DNA from: Scedosporium boydii
Lineage: Eukaryota; Ascomycota; Sordariomycetes; Microascales; Microascaceae
DNA length: 64,000 bases
Assembly (NCBI GenBank): GCA_002221725.1
Contig: NJFT01000087.1
Coordinates: 86,509-150,508 of the forward strand
Direction: 5' to 3'
Shown here: positions 9,076 through 20,800 of the stretch, one piece after another
How positions within the stretch are numbered: position 1 is the stretch's first letter
How the letters are laid out: each line of letters starts with the position of its first letter
Made by a program: the position numbers and the translations under genes
The notes under the pieces: generated by a model
What the model was told of the DNA's origin: nothing
Seen by the model: only the letters and a program-made list of their open reading frames with translations
Databases searched by the model: none

Positions 9076-11610
9076 CTACTCGCCATAAGGACTCATGGGG
9101 ATGCCTGGCTGCATAAGTAGCGCTTGAGGAGCATAGCCAGTGGCGGCAGCAAAGGGTCGACCAGCGCTGCTAGCATTAGCGTTAACGACTACAAGCTTGC
9201 CTCCATTAGAAACTTGCTAGTCCTTACTTAGTATAATTAAAGTACTAGTCTCCAGATAGAGGAAAGTGGTATAGATCCTGCCTGGAGACACCTGTCTAAG
9301 TCAGCACTAAAGCTTTTCCAAGCTTGCCTTACTGAGGCACAGAGACATAAGTAAGAAGGCTCTAAGCGTAAGGAGGAAGAGAGCAAAGATAAAGGCAGAG
9401 ATGCTATAAATGAAGTTATATATGACTCTATAGCTGATCGGATGGATAGAGACCTTTATTGCCTTAGCTTTATTGCTGTTGTTTAGTGAGCTGAGGACGC
9501 CTCTAGTACTGATGACAGTAGATACTAAGATATTAGTCTATATAAGGTTGAGAATTTTAGTAGCCTCCTCCTAGCTAGTTAAAAGGTGCTGCTATTAGGT
9601 AAAGATTACTATACTTACTAGGCTAATGAGGTTAAATGGCCACTTAGCATTAGAGATATTAAAGACTTAGTTTATTACTCTAAAAGTAAAGTCGCTGCTT
9701 AGGATGTTCTAGGTTATGTCTTCTATTATAGATGGGGAGAATATACCCTAGTAACCTAGAAGATAGAAATAGGGCTAGTAAATACTAGATATATTAGTAT
9801 ATAAAGTATATTTATTACTTATTAGACCCTAAATAGAATTAATACTATTAATATTTAAGCTAGACTCCTTAAAATCCTAGAATAGGATATCCTTTTTATT
9901 ATTATACTCTTTTAGCTTAATCTTATTAACCCTTAGGCTCATAAGCCTATTGCTCTCTATTCTATTATATATAAAGGTAATAGTCTTAATAATAGCTTAG
10001 ATAGTTATAGTATAAGTATATATTAAGCTAGACTATTTTAACCTGTGCTTGAGTAGAGATAGAGAACTGCTATCTATCTACATTAGGGCACTATATAAGA
10101 GACTGTAACTAGTATATATATTAGTAATATTTGTAAGATTAAAGCTACTAGAACCTAAGTAAATTGTCGTAATAGAGTTAAAATTATTCTTTATAATATT
10201 ATATAGATTTAGATAATTAGGTATATCTAAAAATGATAAGTTAGCTAGATCTAAGTAAAGGTCTTTACTAAACTTACTTAATAACTCTAAAGCCCTATAA
10301 TTGTCAAGGGTATTTATAGGTATTTTAAATCCTTTTCTAAGTTCTAAGTTTATATAGGAAAAGGCCTTTAACCCCTTCTCCTTATCATTTTAGTTTATAA
10401 TATTAAGGACTAATATAGTTTATATATTATTAAGGTATATAGCCTTATAAGCCTAAGTAATGAGATCAGGATTACTCTAGGTATTATTATAATTATACTC
10501 TAGATATATACTATTAAGATTAACAAAGCCTCTACAGTCGACTAAGCGAAGGTTACTAATACTAGAGCCGATTTCTCTATAAGTAATAGTAAAGTTAAAG
10601 GTTAAGTTAGTATTTACATAGGCAGCCTCTAGCTTAATAAACAAGATATCCTCCTACTAAGTAGTACCTCAACTAAGACTAGTAGAGATAGTATAATTCC
10701 GGAATCTAATACTACTAATCTTAGTATCAATTATAAGTTCTTTAATGACCTTATATTTGTTATCGAGTATAAAGGAGTCCAGCTAGTAGTATAGGCCTAT
10801 ATTATATATCTTATTATTATTAACATTCTTATTGATAGTAGTAGAGAGCTATCACTATTTAATATTAAAGTAGTTAGAGATTATTATCTACTTTCCCTTA
10901 GTTCTACTTAAGAAAATCTCCCTAAGAATATTGGGGATAAATAGAGACATTTTCTTATCGGGGAAGTAGTATATAACTAAACTGTTATCTTGATTAACTA
11001 TTATAATATCGCTAATATAAGGACAGCTGATCAGGCTAGATATAAAATTAAAGCCCTAGGAGCAGACTTAAGTTAACTAAGCCCTTCCTCTTTCCGAAGT
11101 TACGAAGCCATAGGGGCTGATGTCCTTTAGGTATTTGAAACGACTAGTTGTAGACGATAATTAGTAAAGCTCCTCTCCTAGTCCCAGAGGTATAACGATT
11201 CCTGCGACAGTAAGAAGAATCGCGATGATGGGGAAACAAGTAGAAAGGATCTTGATAATGAAACGAAGGTTACGAGATCCACCAGAGACATCGTTTCGAA
11301 GGAGAGTGGGCCACAGCGTCGTGGCCAGTCTCTGGTTTACTTTGGTCCTAAAGAAATCCAAAGTCTATCAGAGAACGCTCATCTTCGCGGAGGATTGGAA
11401 TGGAACGAAGCATACCATGTACTTGCACTCTCAGAGTCACGGAGATAACCCGCGAGCAAAAGTCCCAAAACGAGAGGAGAAATGAGTTGAACTGCAGTTT
11501 ACCTTTGCGTTAATCGACGGTCTTCTCAGACAGAAAAAAATGAAAGTCTTACCAACGATAAAGATGAAGGCGATGATACCCGCGACTTGACCAACAGTAA
11601 TGTCCGCCAT
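9076..11610 (-). pseudogene. Large fungal membrane protein, RIP-degraded in the middle, ends preserved
   Basis: Exons 11610-11553, 11491-11416 and 11347-9076 join in phase through GTAAGA...CTGCAG and GTATGC...TTTAG introns, giving 802 codons. The clean 5' part reads MADITVGQVAGIIAFIFIV, then VLGLLLAGYLRDSES and WPTLLRNDVSGG...IVIPLGL. This is the N-terminal layout of a family of uncharacterised fungal membrane proteins that I recognise but cannot name. From about 11,140 to 9,520 the same frame continues without an indel (FKYLKDISPYGFVT, YNIGLY-like, SISNLRLVDCRGF, NITNIYTS) but carries dozens of TAA/TAG codons that fit CAA, CAG and TGG ancestors. The last part is clean again: FIYSISAFIFALFLLTL (membrane helix), SPGRIYTTFLY and a tail ending GIPMSPYGE, stop at 9076-9078. 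It is one ancestral gene, not several. Confidence 0.85.
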
Positions 11611-14437
11611 GGCTGTGGGTCTGAAAAGAGAGTATGTGTTCACCACAGTTCAATATCAAAACGACTGGCTTGCGGGCTGAACAGTGACAGAAGGGCCTTC
11701 ACCCTTTCGACTGAGGGGGGGGAACAGATGGGGTTAAATGATCACAGGCCATGGCTCATTTCTTCGCAAAATGCCTATCTTTCCCCGGTTAGCATGCGGG
11801 CGGGATCTCTCCAAAAAAAAAAAAAAAAAAGCCGTTGCGCTAAGTTAGTCAAAACTGGTGCTTGCATCTTTTCCGCATGCTCGAGGTAGAAGCATTGCAA
11901 GCTTACTTAGTACACGACTTCGGACTTCGGAGGGCCCTCAGGGGTTCTCGACAACACCCCTGACGCCATTTTCCCGTCGCGCCAAGGATCTCCTCACCCG
12001 ACAGAGTCTGCGGGCCGTGGCCATTGGCCAGCCCTAGAAAGTGTCCTGGTGTGACAGCGTGCCACCCCTGTCCGTAAGCCACGGACGAACTTTAGGACGA
12101 CCCGACGATCTGAGATCGAGGATCCTTTCCTTTCTGGAATGGGAGAAAGGAATCCCAAGAACCTTAATATCCTCTCTCCAGCGTGGGAGTGGCTGTCCAA
12201 ACGAAGAGAGTCCACTCACTTCCAACGGCCGGCCATCGCGTACCGATACCTTTGATTAGCTGTAGAAAACAGCATCTCCGTTGGTACATTTGAGCAGAAG
12301 CTTGTACTCTGCACCCCTTTTTCAGAATCTCGAGTGCCGATAAACAACTCCATGGATAAAGATTGACGTTTTGCTTCCCCTTTTTGTGCCAGGCCAAGAC
12401 TTTTCATCTGTCCAAGTCGCAGTCGATACTCTTTTAGGATAAAATCCGACACCCTGGACCGGTGGGACCCAAGAAAAACGCTTTGGACAAATTTTATGCT
12501 CCCCCCCTTGAGATGACGCATGCATCATCATTTCCCAGTTGTTCTCGTCGACAATTTGCTTCGCATCCCCTTCCCCGATCGCATTTCTCCTCGCGTGTGC
12601 AAAGGTACAGCGAAGTAGTAAGACATCTAAAGCCTGAACGAGCAGGACGAAGGAGTTTACGATGCCGTCCATGTATGAATCCGATAAGGGCTGGATGGGA
12701 AAGGCATCCGGGCTCCCACTAGCCTCTTACCCCTGCCCGCTGGGGGCAAGATGATCGACACTGCGTTGTCTGTCGGTAATACTTCGTACTCTGATCTCAT
12801 CTGTGCAACAACAGCGTCACCAATGACCCGACCCTGGGCTGGGCGAAGTAAGGAGCAGAAATACGAAGAACGAAGTCCACCCATCGCGAAAACCAAGGAG
12901 ACATCAAGTCGGGAACTGTTGGCCCTTGTTCGTAGGGCTGGATCCCTGCCCATAACGCGTCCCCAAGAATTACCGCGCACCCATTCTCATGCTGCCTGCC
13001 AAGCTGTCCCAGCGCCTAGATCTGCCAAGGCTGGCTGTGCAAGTTAATCCACTGCCCCCCCCCCCCCCCCCCCAGTAATATTAAGCTTCTTCACATAGGG
13101 CAGAAGTGGAGCCAGTCCGACGTGTAGTTTACTCCAGATTTATCCGACTTGCAAAGTTCAGTCTCGACAGGTCTCCATCAACTGCGACAGTCAAGGAGGT
13201 CGCAGCGAAGAAAAAAGGGCCAAAGAAAAGAAAAAAAAAAGTGAGTTGGCGTTTCCTTGAATTTTTTTTGTAATTTCTGAAACGCCCTAAATCACATTGA
13301 TCTCGATGTCGCGACCGCGGGTCCTCCAAAAGTTCGTCTCCATAACTATCCACAACTCATTTTCGTTAGCGTTCAGCCCGCCGTGGCCCTAACTGACGAG
13401 TTTAGGCTAGCTTAGGGTGAGGATCGGCGCTACACACATGAAGTACAGAAACGAAGGAAGTTGAAGTAGAAATGCGAATACGTAGTGAGGAGGTCAGCGG
13501 CTAGCAGCCCTATTGGGCTCCTTGCAGCACCTTGACTCACAGGTCGACGTGAATTAACACTCACAATGTAACCCTTATGCTTTAAGCCCTTTAATTCAAG
13601 GAGTCGTCTCCTAATTCCGATAACTTGCAGACGCACTCGGTGATTTCTCCAATACGAAGTACCTTTGTAATCTCTTGAATATCCCAACCCGTTGATCAAG
13701 GGTAGACCTTCAGCTACGGGCTGTTGTTGCCCCGGCCATTATACCTCCAAGCCGCGGGGTCAAGGATTGGGTGGTGAAACCAGTGGTATAACTACCGAGA
13801 AAGAAAGGCAGAGTATGCAGCTTACAACGCCCTGGTTACCTATTCTGAACATATGGCCTTATGACATGATGCCAGAGGGGTCTGCATGTTGTGTCAATGC
13901 TAGGCAGCAATGAAATAGTAAAAGTTCCTCGTCGATCGGATGAGTGCCTTGCAAATCCTGAACTCGAAGAGGGGTGGCATATCACAACATTCCGCAGAGT
14001 GGCTTTTGGGGACTGGGAGGCGGTGGCGTCCTCGGCAGCCTTCGCCACGACCTTCTGCTCGTTTGCGGAAAAGGAGGGAGCCCACGTTCTTTCACCCAAC
14101 TCGGCCAAGAACCAGTTGTCCCGTGTTGTTTGTCTAGTATTCAGAGACATCGTGTTATTTGGCAAGAGCTTTGTCGATGGCAGGGATATTAGGCCGTCTC
14201 AAAGGAGCCTAAGTTTCGGAGTGAGAGTCGGTTTCGTCTTGTCATGTGAGATTAGCTAGTCCGCATGGAAGAACAGCTGGGCGGAGAGGCTATACAAGAC
14301 TTGTCAAGTGATGCTGGTCGCGACACTTGGAGCATCATTTTTATTGTAATAAGTTGTTGCATCTGATTCTACGGAATGGAGGCAGCTGCCAATGGTACAG
14401 ATCTTACTCTTTATTCGGTCAAGCAATTAGCGATAGC
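11611..14437. other. Normal-composition region without a recognised gene
   Basis: Holds the promoter side of the 9076-11610 gene. Homopolymers occur at about 11,813-11,830 (A) and 13,054-13,073 (C). Opposed open frames of 122 codons (13,891-14,259, plus) and 109 codons (13,836-14,165, minus) overlap on both strands. Neither has a domain I recognise, so neither was called. The stretch 13,690-14,260 is the most gene-like part. Confidence 0.4.
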
Positions 14438-14880
14438 TTACAATTCGAGAGATCCAAATGACGCTCCAGCACCAATAGCCTTACCAGCAGGATCAAGCTC
14501 CTACAAGTAGACGAGAACAGTAAAATAGCAGCTCACAACTCTTCACCCAATATCGCTATCCATTCCTCCTCGTATAAAGTAAAACATTACTTTCATTCCA
14601 TCCAGCTAGAATCTATCAGCTATTTATAATAAACTAATATTTAGCTCTTACCTTTTTTTCTCTAGTTATTCTAGCTTAATTATTTTACTATTTAGTTCTC
14701 ACCTCTTAGCTAGTAATAATATCCAAGATCTCCTCCATTCTCAGGTTAGTACATTTAAACTTAGCAAGCTGAAAATATTAAAGGATTTTATTATAGTACT
14801 TATAAATTTCTACACTTTTAATATCAAGCTCCAAGCTCTACAACAAAGTATAGCACAGGAGCAGTAAAAGTCCAGGTCAT
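14438..14880 (-). pseudogene. 3' end of an unidentified gene entering the AT-rich block
   Basis: The last exon 14500-14438 encodes ELDPAGKAIGAGASFGSLEL and a stop, in normal composition. The preceding exon, running leftward to 14703, has the frame EIYKYYNKIL, then LAKFKCTNLRMEEILDIITS, with TAA codons that fit CAA ancestors. It ends at a GTGAGA donor whose phase (0) matches the last exon. The exon starts somewhere beyond 14,831. Upstream two frames both look coding and the gene is lost in the AT-rich sequence. Function unknown. Confidence 0.5.
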
Positions 14881-15968
14881 AGGTCTAGGCCATAGTACCA
14901 GATAATTTTAACCTTCTAAATCATCTCCAAAGTCTCTTATCAAAGATTCTATAAGAAAAGAGGAAGATCATCATATATATAGAAGCTAAAGCAGAAGGTT
15001 TTCCTTTAATAGACAAGCCCACATATAATATTACTAAGAGGTTTATTTAATAGTATTAAACTACATACTTCTTAAAATCAGTTCATTTCCCAGTCATTAA
15101 GTAGTATATAGTATACTATAACCTCATATTTAGTAAATATAAGATACTAAAGAATCTCAAATACAATATCCTAAAATATAAATTCAAGTCTTATATTAAG
15201 CATATTAATATACTTAGTAGGCTTATTAGTATATACTCTAGCTTTAGGGATATAGAGAAGATAAGAAGGGAAGTAAAAGGAAAGTAAAGAAAAGGGAGAG
15301 GGAAGAAAAGAAAGAGGGAAGATAAGGAGCTCTTATATACCTAAATTTAAATAAGGGCTACAACAAGCCTAAATAATCCCTATTAGAAAGTAAATAAAAA
15401 GTATCTTAAGGTTTTTCAATACTAGTCTAATTGTAAAGATATACCTAGAAGTGGCTGGATTCCGCCGCGATTAAGAGGGTTCTTAAGTGAATGTAAGGGG
15501 CAGTTCTAGCCATGTGGCGCTGGAACTGACGGATCTTTTGGTCTATTGGGCTAATTGTCACCCCTTGCAATTATCTTACACTAATATAAATAGGGCATAC
15601 TAGAAACTAAAGAAGTATCTAGGGCTATACCTTAGGGTATACTCCTATTTTAAACTATAGTTATATTTATTAACTAGGCCTTAATTAAATTATATAATAA
15701 GATTAATTAAAACTATTAGTAGGACTATAAGTAAAGTATATAAACCTCTTTATATATAATTCCCTTAAAACCTTTACTAAAAAGTTTTATATATATATAC
15801 TTAATACCTATAATTAACTAAGCTATTACTAGCTCGAAGCTTAATAGGACTTAGGCAGTTAAAGTAAAAAGGGGAATAGTATAACTAAAACATCCCTTCT
15901 AAAAAAAAGCTTACTTATATTATTATACTATAAAGCTTTAAGTTATAGTTAACTTACATCTATCTAAA
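14881..15968. other. AT-rich RIP-type sequence with a small GC island
   Basis: AT-rich DNA with frequent TAA/TAG in all frames. A normal-composition island at about 15,447-15,565 (around GGCTGGATTCCGCCGCG) interrupts it; no coding or terminal-repeat signature was seen in the island. Confidence 0.4.
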
Positions 15969-17378
15969 ATGCTAGACCTTCCTAGCTCCGTTTAGCAATT
16001 ATAGGACTACATTATTTAGTCCTATATCTATTGTAATTACAATAAGTTTATTTTATCTATCTACAAAGACTAAATACTTTAGCTTACATCATCTTACTAC
16101 AATAGAGATTACTATAACTTCTTTAAACTACCTTACTATAGAAGCTATAATATATACTATTTTATATATTTTAATAATAGAAAGAGATAGGTTATATATA
16201 TTTAACTAGCACCCTACCTTACCTTTAATAATAGAAAGCTTAAAGAGGAGATTATAGTAATATAGTAAGCCTACTTCTATTCCTCTCTATATTATAGGTA
16301 ATACTAACAGCACCCCTTCTAGATTCTAATTCTAAAGATAATAATATATACTCTTATTAATAGCCCCGAGCCACTCTTATCATTCCTTATACTAGAATAC
16401 CTTAAAGGTAAACAGCTTATATATACCTAACTATAAGATCTACTAGATAAGTAAGTAGATCGCATTTACAAGTCCCTAGCTAATATATATATCCAGTTAA
16501 AGAGGCTCAAGTTTCCTTCTATTAGATACCTTTCACACAACAACAATAGTTACAGAGTACAGAGCAAAACTATATCTATTAATATCAACATACAGGAGTT
16601 AGAGGGTCTTCACCCCTCAGTGATTTAAGCCTCTTATTACAGCAATACAGGACTCCTTACATCTACTAACAACTATATGGAAATGCTCTTAGATCTTACA
16701 GATAACGCCTTTATCAAGAGCTATAGCAGCATCTTCAGCGAGGAGGAGGGAGAAGATACACTCTACCATCTCAAGATTTTCTACAGGTATACTAACAAAA
16801 ATTAAGTAAATCGCGACCTTAACTCTAGACCTTTCATATTAGTCTATAGAGACTTAGAGCTCCACAACTTAATATTTAATAAGAATATAGAGATCATCAC
16901 TGTCCTCAACTAAAAATAGAGTCGCATTATCCCGCTCTAATTCTTTATTCCTCCATTATAGCTTAGAATCCCAGATACTACAAAGCTAGCTTATAAATTT
17001 ATTTACTCAGAGTATATAAGATACTTTAACCGGTTTCTAGGTATTATAAGAAGTTAAGAACATAACAGGTTCAGAGATCAGCAGCTTACAGATAAGTAGG
17101 AGAAGGCAAAGAAGCACAGCAGGTTTCTCATCGCCAATATACTAGAAAATTAGATAGATATTAACTAGTTTACTAATCATTATATTAACTAGAAGTACTA
17201 TAACAGCAAGGATAATCTTAAAAAGCATATTTAAGAATTCATAAACAAGGACCCAGCTCAAAAAGCCCTCATCATAGCAAAAGTAAGTTAAAGTACTAAC
17301 TACCTAGCTAAAATCACTCACCTTAAGGATAGCCTAGATAAAAGTACCACAGGGGCAGGCCTTCCTCATTGCCCATAG
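15969..17378 (+). pseudogene. Aminoglycoside-phosphotransferase-like (APH) kinase-fold gene, RIP-degraded
   Basis: One frame runs without any indel from ATG 15969 to TAG 17376-17378 (470 codons), broken only by TAA/TAG codons that fit CAA, CAG and TGG. Family landmarks: an N-lobe FLILEYLKGKQL segment (PFLILEYxEG in intact relatives); LANIYIQLKRLKFPSIRYL; the catalytic loop, now VYRDLELHNLIF, where intact APH kinases have HGDLxxxN (CAT to TAT and GGA to AGA, both RIP-type); then SRIIPL and FIPPL of the DWEWS...PLQFF region. Fungal APH-like proteins are small-molecule or protein kinases of mostly unknown substrate, and resistance is not implied. The terminal TAG could be native or a mutated TGG. 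Many conserved catalytic residues are lost, so it cannot be functional. Confidence 0.78.
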
Positions 17379-19949
17379 TTTAAGTCTTTACATTCAATCT
17401 CCCCTAGATTAGTCTTAACTAATATAGTAGTTGTCTTAGTCAGTATATTATACCTTATTAGGAAGTATAGTATCTAACTGCCCTTCTATTAACAACTTCA
17501 TTAGCTCTTCAAGCCTACTTAACTCTATCTCTACCTTAGCAAAGTCCTCTTCTAACTACTTAATAGTAACATTAAGTAAATCAATAACATCCTAGTAATC
17601 AAGGCTAGATGATACCTTATACTAAGCTCTTTTTACTATTTTCAAAGATAATAATATTTATTCTTAAGTCTTCTTATCTATAGAATCTAGTAGTTACTAT
17701 ATAGTATCTCTCTTGTCCTAGATTTTCTACTATATCTTATTTTTTAATCCTCTTAACCTTCTTAGCTTATTAATTTACTAGTTAGTTATAGCTACTAAAG
17801 GTAGTTAGTAAAAGGTTAACATTTCTAGAGGAGGCCTTATATTTACCTATATAATAGTACTTTTTACTAGACTTTATATAGCACCGAGCTATTAGATATA
17901 TAGAAAGTAGCCTTAAGTTACTTATAAGTACTAATAAGACCATCTAGCGACAATGATTATTATTACTCTTCTAAGTTCTACAGCAAGAGTATAGAAAAAA
18001 TATTAATTAGACTCTCTTCTTAGTAGTAGGCCACTTAGATTTATTTACAAGATAGTTAACTACCTGCGCCTTCTTCTAGCTCTTCGTATAAGTTCCGGGG
18101 GCCTACACTTATTCCATCTATCAAAAGTAATATACAAAGAGTAAAGCACTTTTATATCTATAGGACTAACAGACAGAGATAGTCAAGGACTTAAAGTATC
18201 AGAATTCTTATAGGCTTCTATCTATAATTTATCTACTACTATACTATAATTTTAATAATATCTTCTAGTACTTAGGTAGGGTATATTCTAATATTTCTTC
18301 CTATACTATATACAAGTTAAAGTATATTATACTACATTAAGCATCTAAACCTTTATATTACTCTAAATTAATATCTAAGAAGAAACTTTTATTTAAAAGA
18401 TAACTATAGATATAAAGAAAGAAGCAGCTTAAGGTATCTAATCTAACTAGTAAATCCTTTAAGACTACCTACATAGTTTACAATTTAAAGTATAAGAGAA
18501 AGTAAAAGGCAATCTAAATAGATAGACAGATCACAGGAGGTATAATATAGAGCTACTATCATATAACCTTCCTACTAAACTAGAAAGTACTAGCTTACAC
18601 TTTATAAAATAAAGATCCTCCATTCCTCTATACCTCTTTATACTAGGAATCCTAAGTAAAGTATATTCACTTACATACTCCACAAGACTAAAGCTACAAC
18701 AACTAATACAATTTAGTAAGTCAGTAGGGCATCTAGTAAGAAGCTCCTCAGGAAAATTCTTTCTAGCCCTCTTTAATATCTAATAGGTCTCATTATAAGG
18801 CCCATCCTCTTCCAGAGACTACATCGTATTTCTTAGTCCCTAGTTTAAGCCCTCTAGAAAGCATACTACAAGGTAGGCTTACTTATAAAAGCTCGAACTA
18901 AAACCTTTAAATATCTTATATAACTCTATATATTTTAAGTAGAAACTACCTCTACACCCTAGCTACATCCTTTCCAGTAGCCATACTATATTTCCTTAGC
19001 CCCTTAGCTTAAAGCCCCTTCTCCTATATTTACCTAGAGCATTTATCCTTCTACGTTCCCGACTTAAAGGTTTCTAGTTCGAGGACTTATAGTTCTATAT
19101 AATTTCAGCCTTCGACACCATAATATCATAGAATATATTACTAGACAGAAGTAAAGTAAAACTAAGATATCACCTAAAGGTAACTTAGGGATATATTATA
19201 GCTATAGTAAACTATAAATTATACCTTAGATAAGCCACGCTTAGTATATATACAACTTATAATTATAGAGAAGTCGCCTTTAGCCGAGGCTATAGATAGA
19301 TTCTCCTCCTCTATTATAAGTTCATCTCCAAACAGAAGTATATAGTTAAACTCCTTATTACCTTTAAGTACTATAATCTCTCTACTATAGCTAAAGCAAA
19401 GGACTTAACTATAGAACTTCTTAAACAATATAAAGAAGTACTTAACCTCATCTTTAAGATTAATAGTTTTAAAGAGGTCAGATACCTCCCAGCTAATAAT
19501 ATTTTAGACTTCTCCTACTTTAATTTTCATACTCTCTCTATCCTCTCTTAAAAATATCCTTACTTAGTCTTTTAGAAAGTCCTACTCTACTCTAAAGTCC
19601 TCTAGAGCCTTAAGCATCTTTACAACACACAGTAAATATCTATTAATATAGAAATCCTAGTCAGATTCCTCTTTAGCTAAGCCTAGAACAAAAAAGTCAA
19701 GAGCTCAAGATCTACTTAAAACACAGCTATTATCTACTATTACTACAATAAGGGAAATAGAATTAGAAAATACTAAGAAGAGATAGACTACAGGATTAAG
19801 CCTATCCTTTACTACTACTAACAAACCAGGGGACATCTAAGTAATAGATCTAGTATCTCTTACTATAAGTCTCCCTATTATATTCTCAAAGATCTCTATA
19901 GGGAAGGATTTAAGTAAAAAATAATTAATAAAGTATATATAGTAAGAAG
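17379..19949. other. AT-rich degraded sequence, unidentified
   Basis: The minus strand from about 19,000 to 17,400 keeps stretches that read as protein (for example MEDLYFIKCKLVLSSLVG, and a coiled-coil-like LRRLRGLKNKI region near 17,780) between TAG/TAA codons, so a degraded minus-strand gene or transposon protein is likely. I could not assign a family. Confidence 0.35.
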
Positions 19950-20800
19950 CTAGAACTAGCTCTAACTAATAAATATTATTACCTTCTTTAAAAGCTTTTT
20001 TATATTATTAGTAATATTTTATAAGCTCTTTTATAAAATACTTAATAGTAATATAGGGAAATAAGTTATTTAAATTAAAAAGGTATTTATTAATCTAAAA
20101 CTCTAAGATAGCATCAATATATTTCAAATATATACTAGGGGACTTAGATTTTAGTTCTATTAATACTTTTCTCTAGGCCCATTCAGGACAGTCATTTAGA
20201 ATAGTTACAAGATTATAAATATTATTTTTATAAACCCTTAGAATATAATAGATATTAGATTACTCCTATATTATATAAAGTATATTATAAAAATTTAATC
20301 TATTCTAGTATATAAAGCTAAGATCTAATTTATACTATAGATTATCTAGATAGGCTATATAAAGAGAATTTATCTTATTATAGACTATATTAAAAATTAC
20401 TAACTTTTAAATTAGTATAGTATTAAATAGTAGAATTAATAAAGATAGATCTTCTATTTAATAGATAGGACTAGTCTATAAATTTTATCCTATTAGCAGT
20501 ACCTCTTTAGAATAGGCACTCTCTTTAATTACTACATTAGGATCTATCCCCAGGGGCCATATTCTAAGATAGACTATATTATATATTATCCAACTAGGCT
20601 ATTAGCTAGGCTATATTCTAGGTCAAGTTTTAGGATTTAATAGGCTACCTCTAAAACAGGCAGTCTATAGACTTATTTTAGGAATAGTAAAATAGGTAGG
20701 CAGTAAGTATTTTAAAGATAAGATAGGTAGGTAGTAAACTTTAGTAAGAAGAAGATAAAATAAGTAGGTAGTAAATTATTAAGATTATTTAACTAAATAG
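19950..20800. repeat. Dispersed repeat R, copy 1
   Basis: Closely matches 54,780-55,570 in the same orientation over several hundred bases (shared segments include AATAAATATTATTACC and CTATATTATATAAAGTATAT). Most differences are transitions. Its right part (20,690-20,790) carries several spaced copies of a TAGGTAGGTAGTAA-like motif. Confidence 0.65.

Noticed and set aside
13054..13073. C homopolymers (also near 3,530 and 63,986) and an A homopolymer near 11,820 considered as signals
   Set aside because: Simple homopolymers without associated structure; possible length errors but not features.
13836..14259. Opposed 109- and 122-codon open frames
   Set aside because: They overlap on both strands with no recognisable domain, intron structure or neighbour support. 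One may be real but nothing in the sequence decides it.
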